A stretch of DNA of 11,941 nucleotides from Irineochytrium annulatum (Eukaryota > Chytridiomycota > Chytridiomycetes > Chytridiales > Chytridiaceae): positions 1 to 11,941 of the forward strand of contig JADGJL010000929.1 in the NCBI GenBank assembly GCA_027600665.1, written 5' to 3'. Positions 1 to 7,231 of the stretch are shown here, one piece after another. Each line of letters begins with the position of its first letter. The first letter of the stretch is position 1. The notes beneath the pieces were generated by a model that was given only the letters and a program-made list of their open reading frames with translations, made no database searches and was not told the DNA's origin. The translations under genes and the position numbers were made by a program.

Positions 1-32
1 GGGGGCCGTCGTTCGCTTCATGGGGGGGCAGG

Positions 33-1861
33 ATGGTTGCGGTGGCTTGTCTCTCAAAACTTTTCCTCAGATTTGCGAATCGACACAAATCGAGTCCGGC
101 CTTGTGGACTCGATTGATGCCAACACTGGTTGGGCTTCGTCCACCCCTGGGAGCCATCAACAGCAGCCGCGACGACATGGATGTGCCGTTCTTCGCGGAA
201 GGTGCATCTTCCAAGAAGCCCCTCGCCGAAAGCGGACCTGCCAAGAACCTACTTGCCGATTGTCCACCAAGAAAGCCTTTCACGGAAGGCGGACCTGCCA
301 AGAAGGACAAGACGAAGCCTCGGGGGGTTAACTTCTCCCTCGCCGAGACTGAATGTGAGTAATACTTTACTTTGAAGATTCTGCTCGCCCCTTCTTAGCT
401 TCGATACAGTGCTGCTAACTATTGCCTGGGAGGTGAAACCCCGAGGACAAAACGAGTGGTTGGACGTGGCCAACCAGTTTATCGTCCGCGTCAGCAATGA
501 TCGACGACGTGACGGCGGCGCTGCCTTCAAAGCACGCTTCAACAAAGTCAAGACGTTGGATCCAGTCGAGGGCCCCTTTTCCAAGTCCGTGAACCCGGCG
601 GTGGTCGTTCGAGCGATCAAGATTCAGCAAGATATCGACCAACTCGCCGGCGTGATTCGCTCTGTTTCCCCTGTTGAGCTGCCTCCACATCAAATGCAAC
701 GTAGGCTGCTTGATAACCGTCGTTTATTTATGCATATCTCAAATATACTAACAAATACAATCAGGGCTTCTGTCATGGGCTGAGGAGCTGTTGCCGACGA
801 ACGCTCGCGCTTGGGATGAGCTCGCCAACAACTTCAATGACGAGCTTGACGAGGTCGACCACCGCCTTCCTGACTTCCTTGAAGGAGCATTTAATTGCCT
901 CCGCCGAGTCGCCAAGCCCACAGGCGACCCCGAGTGCCCCGAGGATGTCCGTTGGGCGAAGAGGATCTGGTGGACGATGGAGGAGAAGATATCGGCTGGC
1001 GACGGGGCGGACGATGTGGACTCGGAAGAAGGTCGTGGAGGGGATATTGTGGAGGAGGAATGGGATGGGGATTGGGATGCGAGGAACGACGAGTTCATTG
1101 AAGAATTGCTTCGGAAGGAAGACGACTTCGACGACAAGGAGAACATCAACTCAATCGCTGACCCAACCAACCAGGTTCCTGGAGGCGACAAGGTCCGAAA
1201 GCGCCGAGCTTCCGCACCTGCAAGCATAACAAGTCTTACGTCTTCAAGCGAGCAGCCCAAGACGGATAGAAAGCGGCCTCGTCAGCAGGCCGGCAACTTC
1301 TGATCGCTTCCCGCCTAGGGCAGTGCGGTGTCCAGCAAAACCAAGCGATCCCGGCAGTAGTCGGGGACTATAAATCCGGTCCTGCGGCTAGGCGAGGCGC
1401 GCTGAAGGCAAAGAAGGAGTCGATGGAGGACGGAAAGGCCTCGTTTGATAAGTATGTGCTTTGAATTACCTTTACTCGACAAGTTTAAATCCGTTGTCAT
1501 TTTAAGGTTTATTATGATGCAGACGCAGCGGGATGAGGACCGTGAGGATGAACGCGTTCGGCGAGAGGAGAGGGCGGAGCTGAGAAGGGAGGACATGGAG
1601 GAGAAGAGGCGGCTGAGGGAGGAGGCAAGGGAGGAGGCGAGGTTAGACCGGGAAAGGCAGAGGGAGGACAAAATGGAGGTGGCCAGGATGGAGCACGAGG
1701 AGAGGCTGGCAGAGATTCGTCGAAAGGAGCGTGAAGATGACACAGTGGCGAAGGCGGCGAGCCAGCAGCAAACCATGATGATGATGTCCTTCCTCACGGC
1801 TGCTCTGGGACGCCCTGTCCCAGCCTTACCAACTCACGGTAACAACGGTGAGGCATCTTGA
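33..1861 (+). CDS. Transposon SANT/Myb-like DNA-binding protein with duplicated domain and coiled-coil tail
   Basis: Proposed exons are 33-354, 410-700, 765-about 1300, about 1300-1451 and 1507-1861, with introns 355-409 (GTGAGT donor), 701-764 (TACTAAC branch site at 747-753) and 1452-1506 (GTATGT donor). The protein starts with a basic region, then NFSLAETE and a SANT-like block (330-354 plus 410-691). A second SANT-like block lies at 767-991 (WAEELLP, WDELANNF, KPTGDPECPEDVRWAKRI). An acidic stretch follows, then a KRPR basic patch, then a long Arg/Glu-rich coiled coil (about 1510-1760), a Met-rich stretch and the stop TGA at 1859-1861. In Harbinger elements this partner helps the transposase bind DNA and enter the nucleus. 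The start is uncertain: ATGs at 33, 117 and 177 are in one frame, and the frame is open to the window edge. The join between 1260 and 1340 is unresolved: frame 2 stops at 1301-1303 and the onward frame is frame 1. Confidence 0.72.
211..303 (+). repeat. Degenerate triplicated ~30-nt unit in the N-terminal region of the SANT-like gene
   Basis: Three adjacent units begin with CCAAGAA at about 211, 241 and 267. They encode related blocks of roughly ten residues (KKPLAESGPA, KNLLADCPP, KPFTEGGPA). The first and third are clearly similar, both ending in GGACCTGCCAAGAA. The middle one is more diverged. The unit is Lys/Pro-rich and lies just before the first SANT-like block. Confidence 0.5.
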
Positions 1862-2155
1862 GTGTAGTGTTCATATAGTGTTTCATTTTCATTTTCTCTT
1901 ACCATATTTTTCGTACGTTTTGGGTGGTCCGTGATAGAATGTGCCTTTTGTTCGCTACCGTTTAATTTGTATTTTATTTATCTATTATTTTTGATCCCCT
2001 TGTCTATCCTTTCGGTTTCGCTTTTCCCTGTATCATCAATTTGCTCTTCCTTTACAAACGTCTTGAAAATTGGCGCTCTTTATGGTCGCTTGTTCTTCAG
2101 CATGGTTCACATAGTTCATTATTCGCAATAAAACCTTTATTTATGAAGTGTGGGT
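1862..2155. other. AT-rich convergent 3' spacer between the two transposon genes
   Basis: This 294-nt stretch has no convincing coding frame. It is T-rich on the + strand. It holds an AATAAA on the + strand at 2127-2132. It also holds an AATAAA on the - strand (2141-2136), 14 nt past the transposase stop. Each could be a polyadenylation signal for the gene reading into it. Confidence 0.6.
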
Positions 2156-3446
2156 TCATTTGTAATGCCTAAAGACCGTCCTGATTTGACTTATGTCAAG
2201 TCGTCGCACACGGAGATTATATAAATGAAATATATTGCTGAGCCTCACAGTCCTTACAACAGGGTTGTATGGCAGCTTCGAGAGGAGACGGCGAAAAGGC
2301 TTCTCCATTGCCCCCATTCCCCATTCGGCGGCCTGTCGTATGCGCGTAATTGCCGCACTCGTGACCTCCGCTTGTGTTCTTTCATTTGGCGGAAATCTGT
2401 GGTTCGAAGCAATTAAAGTAACCCATGTCAAGTACTTTATATACCTAGCAAGATCACCGTTTTTTAAAGACGTAATTATGCGATTCTGCATGTCATGTGA
2501 CACTGGAAATGCAGAATCCGATACAACACCAAGGTCCTGCAGGGAAAAACGGCGATCCAAAAGCATCTGCCGGAACTCTCTCGAGTTCTCGCTTTGAAAT
2601 AATCAGTCAGCATTCACGGTGAGGCAAGTAACCTGTCGTTCCATGAGCCTGGGCAATTGTGCCTGTACCACACGATAGTCCCATCAACACCAAAGCAAAA
2701 AACACCCGTCACGTAAACAGCATGAAGCCAGCCGTTGTAATATGCATTTTGCACGTCGGCATTGGCCGGCTCCTGCACAGGAAAGTTCTTGCCGTCGATA
2801 AACCCCCAGCGCCCAGTCACAAGCAGCTCCTTTGCCTCCACCTGTGCGGCCCACTTCCGCTGTGACGTTGGTGACGGCCAGCGAATCGCAGCATCTGGCA
2901 GATCGTCAAGAGCCAGCTTCAGCGCCACCTCTGCCTGCTGCATTGTGTCGGAAAGCGTAGACGGCGGCAAGCAGAATAGTTCACACAAAGTTTTCCTTTC
3001 CATGCTCCCTGAAGAAAAATACGCGGAAGGACAAGAAAAGATGTAAGAAACGAGTAGTGTGTATTTCAATAATTTTGCAATAGCATAAATGATGAACCTG
3101 AATAAAAGTGCAACAACATGCCCAAAACAGAAGACTTGTCGATGAGCTTCCTTGGCCGTCCAGAACGGCCTTGACCCGACAGGACGACGTAGTGCTTATT
3201 GAAGGCATGAAGCAGTAGATCAAATGTCGGGCGGTCGACTCCTGTCGCATGCACGAAGCCATTGACGCCTTCCGGGTGATTTCCAGACTCGTAAAGGGCG
3301 TGCCACGGCATCGTCTCAGGCGCATCCAAATTGAATGTCGTCAAGTACAGAGGATTCAGCCTCCTCATCATTTCCAGCTCCACCTTAATGCTCTCGAGCT
3401 CGTACTGCTGCCTGAGGCTGATGAGGGCGAGCGTGGTGACCTTCAT
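2156..3446 (-). CDS. PIF/Harbinger DDE transposase (4 exons)
   Basis: Exons on the minus strand are 3446-3098, 3008-2633, 2591-2445 and 2396-2156, separated by GT-AG introns of 89, 41 and 48 nt. All phases agree and give 370 codons plus TGA. The protein reads MRRLNPLYLTTFNLD and GVNGFVHATGVDR at the N-terminus, LGMLLHFYSGSMERKTL (helix-turn-helix-like region) across intron 1, GFIDGKN (Asp188), NCPGSWND (Asp241), GVVSDSAFP (Asp267), RQAAEWGMGAMEKPF (Glu315) and RVRRLDISQIRTVF at the C-terminus. These match the DDE_Tnp_4 fold of Harbinger nucleases, which cut and rejoin transposon ends. Every catalytic-type acidic residue is present and no internal stop remains after splicing, so the gene may be intact. 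The ATG at 3446 was chosen because conserved sequence begins about 25 residues later. The frame stays open upstream to 3797, but that part looks unlike the family. Confidence 0.85.
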
Positions 3447-3832
3447 ATTGATGCGGGCAGACCGGCTTTTGACGACGGATTGGGGGCGAGGAGCTGGATT
3501 AGGAGGCGACGTTCCCGCATTTGATGGACAGCTCGTCAAGGTTTTCGTGCACCGAGGCGTAATAAATCTTGCACAAATGATTGTCCAACCGTCGAATAAA
3601 AGTTGGACAAATTCTGCGAAAATGGGCAAACACTCTTTATTTAACCAGGTTTTCGTAGTCTTTCCACTGGTGATATTCCACATCTTACTTCCGATGCTGG
3701 CCAAGACGCTCACCTGTATTAGTGAGATACGGAAGAGCCTTGCTGCCCTCCAAGAGTGTCGGGACACCGCTGAACTCTCAACAGGGGATCGTTTCATTCA
3801 TCTCCACGATACCCGTCCCGATTCCCATCGCG
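3447..3832. other. Divergent spacer: right end of the transposon and promoter of the F-box gene
   Basis: This 386-nt region separates the transposase start from the + strand F-box gene. It must contain the right terminus of the transposon, but I could not identify an inverted repeat or target duplication. On the minus strand the transposase frame remains open to 3797, giving a 117-codon extension that lacks recognisable motifs. Short near-repeats of CCCGTCCCG lie at its right edge and run into the F-box gene start. Confidence 0.5.
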
Positions 3833-5386
3833 ATGCCCGTCCCGCCGCTCAACAACGACGTCCTCTCAGTCGTTATGGAGTGCCTTGACCCGGCCACCAC
3901 CAAAGGCCTCCGAAGTCTCCACGCCTGCCTTCTTGTCAGCAACGCCTACCTCGACGCAGCCGCCCGGGTCCTCTGGCGCCAGGCATCTACGTCCCTTCTC
4001 GCTACTTGTTGAGCAGCTGTAACATCTAAAACGGCCCCATGCCAGGCCGCGGTCACCGTGCCCCTGGGCATCTTCCACAAGGACGCGGATCCCCGGTCCA
4101 TGCAACACCCGCCTGGCGACTGCACCACCGGCCTGGGAGCCCTGCTGCGACGGCTGACCGAAGCCAGCTCCGCCGCTGACAGGCGACGGGCCGAACGCTG
4201 GGGATACTATTTGCAGCCCGTCAGGCGGCTCGTGCTCTGCTCCAGATCATTTCGGGACGCGGCCTGGGACGTGACCGCCGTCGCCCCCTGGCTCAGCCGG
4301 ATCGAGGACGTCGTGATCGATTTCCACGACGGTCATTCGCGGGACGACGGGTGGCTCGGGTGGTTGAGAACCCGCTGGGACGCCGGGGTCGGGCCGGAGA
4401 CCGTCACGCTGTGCCGGGCGTCCGTCGTGATGGCGCGGGCCGTGCTGGCGCACCAGGCCATCAGGCGCCTGACGATCGAGGGGCCCCATAGCGAGAAGTA
4501 CCTGACGGACGTGCTGGACGGTGTCGGGCATGGGCTCGAGAGCATCAAGCTGGGCGACAAGAGCCCGTTCGCGACCGAGAAGGCCAGGGGCTTGATCCGG
4601 TACGCGCGGGAGCACGCCGGGACCCTGCGTACGATCGAGCTGGATGTCATCGACTACGGCATGCACATCCCCGACGGCCTGCCGATCACGTCCATGACCG
4701 CAAAGCACTTCTCGGCGTCCGAGAGGGAGCTGAACCTGCCGGGCGCGAGGGAGACGCTCCGGGAGCTGGACCTCAGGATCGCGGACTACATGGGCGTCGC
4801 GCACCCGGACGTGTTCAGGTCGTTGCCGCTCCTGGTGAACTGTAGCACGCTCAGGATCGGCTGCACCAAGTTCGACAGGGCGCACCTCGCCCAGGCCCTG
4901 CCGGCGATGACGTGGCTGCGGAAACTCGAGGTCCGATATGGAGGAGAGGAGAACTTCGACCTGCCCGCGCTGCTGGGCAGCCTGGTCAACCTCGAGGAGC
5001 TCGGGCTCATCTTCGCCCACGTTCACGGATCCGGCGCCTTCATCGAGATCGACGAGCTGATCGCGCCGATGACGAGGCTGCACTCGCTGCGGCTGCAGAT
5101 GGGGGCGAAAGAGTCCGTAGCGTACCGGGTCAGCCTGTCGCCGAGGTTCACGAGCCTTCGCCTCGAGTCCGGCGTCCTGGTTATGGATGAGGTGTCAATG
5201 ATGGGGCAGCGGCTGGATCAACTCGAGACGCTTGTGGTCGAGAGCGGATACCCGGTTGAGGAGCGGTCCGGCCTTGACTACACGGAGCGATTGATTACGA
5301 TTTTAGGGGACAAGGCGGTGGCGCCTCGACTGGAGGAGTTGAGGATAAGGTGTATTGCAGCCGAAGCTAGTGATGATGAAAACTAG
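3833..5386 (+). CDS. F-box/LRR-like protein, interrupted by a probable GC-AG intron
   Basis: Exon 1 is 3833-3982 (50 codons) and exon 2 is 4046-5386 (446 codons plus TAG). The N-terminus (NDVLSVVMECLDP, LHACLLVSNAYLDAAARVLWRQ, then VTVPLGIF in exon 2) has the spacing of an F-box-like helix bundle, which in known proteins binds Skp1 in an SCF ubiquitin ligase. The rest has repeated leucine-rich segments such as LRTIELDV, LRELDLRI, LRKLEVRY, LEELGLIF, LHSLRLQM and LEELRIRC, consistent with an irregular LRR substrate-binding domain. A TGA at 4010-4012 lies in the same frame. Removing 3983-4045 (CAG|GCATCT ... TGCCAG, 63 nt) restores the reading. No GT donor near it gives the right phase. The gene could instead be a recent pseudogene. 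The coding sequence is visibly GC-rich, unlike its flanks. Confidence 0.65.
3983..4045 (+). other. Putative 63-nt GC-AG intron in the F-box gene
   Basis: The segment starts GCATCT directly after CAG and ends TGCCAG. It contains the only in-frame stop of the gene (TGA at 4010-4012) and a possible branch site (TGTAACAT, about 4018-4025). Its length is a multiple of three. GT dinucleotides at 3968 and 3991 were tested. The first would remove the conserved VLWRQ, and the second gives the wrong phase with every nearby AG. GC donors are a known minor class, but the one here is weak beyond the AG|GC core. Confidence 0.45.
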
Positions 5387-5668
5387 CGTATATTTGCTTG
5401 CCTTTCTTCTTTTGCATTGTGTAGGTCCTTGCAGGGAAAGAATGCTACCGTTAAACACTACAATCCGAAACACTGGCAGATAACTCTGAACGAAACATAT
5501 TCTGCAGAAGAAAGGTTGCTAAATGACAGGACCGAAGGAAAATTTGAGGATTAATATCTGGAGTAAGGGAAAAAATATGGAGATGAATACCGGAAGTAAA
5601 GACTACAAGCAAGGTGACTGTCAACCGGAAAATAAAAGCCAGCTGAAGTCCATGTCGCTACCTTCACC
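5387..5668. other. Convergent 3' spacer between the F-box and zinc-finger genes
   Basis: This 282-nt AT-richer stretch contains no plausible gene. An AATAAA at 5631-5636 on the + strand is a candidate polyadenylation signal for the F-box gene, 245 nt past its stop. No clear signal for the minus-strand gene was seen. Confidence 0.55.
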
Positions 5669-6718
5669 CTAAACCTTTTTCTGAATTCCCGTCCCTTCCT
5701 CAGTACTCACTCCCTTGGGCTTCGTTCCCTTTTTCAGCTTGTCGGGCATCATCGCGCCCGGGCACTTCCCTTCCTCTAAGCCTCTCCTGACGTGCCTCTG
5801 GCAGGCATCCCTCCTGGCAAATCTTTTCCCGCAACCCCCGCACGCGAACTTGAGGTCCCCGGGCATTCGGTGCGTGGTCGCGCGATGCCTCTGCATGTCT
5901 TGCTTGCGGAAGAAGGTCTTGTCGCAGAAGTCGCACTGGAAGTTGCGGGGCCGTTCGGTGGTGAGGATGACTGAGGGTTCGGCGTGGTTCCACGGCCCGG
6001 CACCGTCGAAGTCGTCGTGGAATGCGGCAGGCTCATCAGCCGTCATGGTAGCCTGGGTGTTGCGGAACAGGGTGCTGGTCGCGCCGACGAAGATGGGGTG
6101 TGAGGTGAGAGGCGCGGTGGAGGTAGTCGGCGGCGACAGGGGTTGTGGCTGCTGGATTTCGGGCATGGCAGCAGTCGAAGAGATCGCGTAGTTGTGGCCC
6201 GCCCATCCGTTCGCGTGGTTGATGGTTGGGTTGATGGTCCGGTTCAAGTCGTGCGGGAGAAGGGCGGCTGTGACCAAGTCGCAGATGCTGCTGGACACCA
6301 GGTACAGCTGGGCCGCGTGGATAAACTCCAGAAGCGAGTATGGATGGGACGAGGACGTGGAAGGGACAGCATCGTGCGTGGGCGTGGAAGGAGGCGAGAG
6401 ACGATGGTCGACGGGTTGAGCAGGTTCAAAGTGAGGCCGCTGTAACGCGAAGGAGGTGCCGGGGAAAGCGTTGAATGCCGTCAGGAGGTCGAATGCAGCG
6501 ACACCGCTGTCAATCGCCGTCATGGTGGACGGGGAGAGTGGGGGCGCCGCCGGGTAGAGAACGTGCATGCCGTCTGAGAATGGAGCGAAACCGTTGCCGA
6601 CGCCGATCTTGTCGATTCCAGTGTCGGAATAGAGCGCGCAAGGGCCGACGATGGAGAGTTCTTCCGTGAGCCTCAAAAGGTCATCGGTGTCGCAGGCAGA
6701 CCACGAGGTGAAGGGCAT
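5669..6718 (-). CDS. C2H2-type zinc-finger protein, probable transcription regulator
   Basis: This is a single open frame of 349 codons from the ATG at 6718 to TAG at 5671-5669. An in-frame ATG at 6898 would give 409. The shorter start is preferred because the extra segment is compositionally poor and the 6718 ATG follows a purine-rich CAAGA context. Residues 1 to about 255 are Pro/Ser/Thr-rich and probably disordered, as in many fungal regulators. Two fingers follow. Finger 1 is CDFCDKTFFRKQDMQRH with a final His after four residues (C-x2-C-x12-H-x4-H), at about residues 262-283. Finger 2 is CGGCGKRFARRDACQRH (C-x2-C-x12-H) but its fourth ligand is a Cys nine residues later, so it is C2HC-like. 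A Lys-rich tail ends the protein. By family it should bind DNA in the nucleus; target genes cannot be inferred. It diverges from the 12-exon gene at 7232. Confidence 0.8.
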   Translation of the reverse strand: MPFTSWSACDTDDLLRLTEELSIVGPCALYSDTGIDKIGVGNGFAPFSDGMHVLYPAAPPLSPSTMTAIDSGVAAFDLLTAFNAFPGTSFALQRPHFEPAQPVDHRLSPPSTPTHDAVPSTSSSHPYSLLEFIHAAQLYLVSSSICDLVTAALLPHDLNRTINPTINHANGWAGHNYAISSTAAMPEIQQPQPLSPPTTSTAPLTSHPIFVGATSTLFRNTQATMTADEPAAFHDDFDGAGPWNHAEPSVILTTERPRNFQCDFCDKTFFRKQDMQRHRATTHRMPGDLKFACGGCGKRFARRDACQRHVRRGLEEGKCPGAMMPDKLKKGTKPKGVSTEEGTGIQKKV

Positions 6719-7231
6719 TCTTGACTGGGAGGGTGGGGTAGAGTGCAAGGGGAACGGAATTGAGGGTGGTATTTCTACGGCCAGGTCGTTGTCGTCGGGA
6801 ACGCGCCTGGGAATGTGGTGTTTAGGGGGTTGGGGGATTTGCCTTTGATGCCCGAATCGGACACAGCCATCCAGGACGTCTTGGCGACTTAAGCACATAA
6901 AGCTAGGAAATCCTCCAACAACTTTACAACATGCAGCAGCTGCGCCTGCGACATAAAAGCAAATAGAAACCGCACCTTCTGTTCTCGTTCGTTTTCCGAG
7001 TCTGTTTTTTTGGGACTGCCTCCGCTCTAGGCTTGAAGTCGAGCATAATTAGCATTTTCGTATTTTTCGGTCTATCCATGGCCGCGATAAAAATAGAAGC
7101 GACATGATGAGGGCAGTGAGGGCATCAGGGAATTAGGGGATTTGGGAGTTGGGCTAATGCGATGACAAGCCGCCAAATAGCCAAAGGTCGAAGTGAAATC
7201 ATCTGCCCCCCACAACGTAGCCACGACGGAA
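6719..7231. promoter_or_regulatory. Divergent intergenic region between the zinc-finger and 12-exon genes
   Basis: About 0.5 kb separates the two opposed starts, or about 0.33 kb if the zinc-finger gene begins at 6898. An AT-rich core lies near 7047-7097, including a weak TATA-like GATAAAAAT at 7086-7094 on the + strand. No operator-like palindrome stood out. Two small upstream frames precede the + gene: 7104-7136 (10 codons) and 7162-7245 (27 codons). The second overlaps the main ATG at 7232 in another frame. Confidence 0.45.

Larger units (their letters stand above)
1..3800. mobile_element. PIF/Harbinger-type DNA transposon, left end probably outside the window
   Basis: The element is defined by its two genes: a SANT/Myb-like protein on the + strand and a DDE transposase on the - strand, arranged tail to tail with about 294 nt between their stop codons. 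A two-gene set of nuclease-type transposase plus Myb/SANT-like partner is the established hallmark of PIF/Harbinger elements. The right boundary must lie between the transposase start (3446) and the start of the next gene (3833). I could not find matching terminal inverted repeats or a 3-bp target duplication. The first frame is open to base 3, so the left end is probably cut by the window. Boundaries given are approximate. Confidence 0.75.

Noticed and set aside
1..30. G-rich window ends with a shared GCCGTCG as terminal repeats
   Set aside because: The match is in direct orientation and only a few bases long, and the right end sits inside an unrelated coding frame.
748..1797. Ser-rich minus-strand frames opposite the SANT-like gene
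   Set aside because: The Ser runs are the reverse of Glu/Asp/Arg-rich codons on the + strand, which carries the recognisable domains.
4247..5083. 278-codon open frame on the minus strand
   Set aside because: It is antisense to the GC-rich F-box gene. Its Arg/Pro/His-rich composition is what reversed GC-rich codons give, and it has no motif.
5715..6445. Plus-strand frames opposite the zinc-finger gene
   Set aside because: The minus strand has clear finger motifs over the same bases; the + frames have none.
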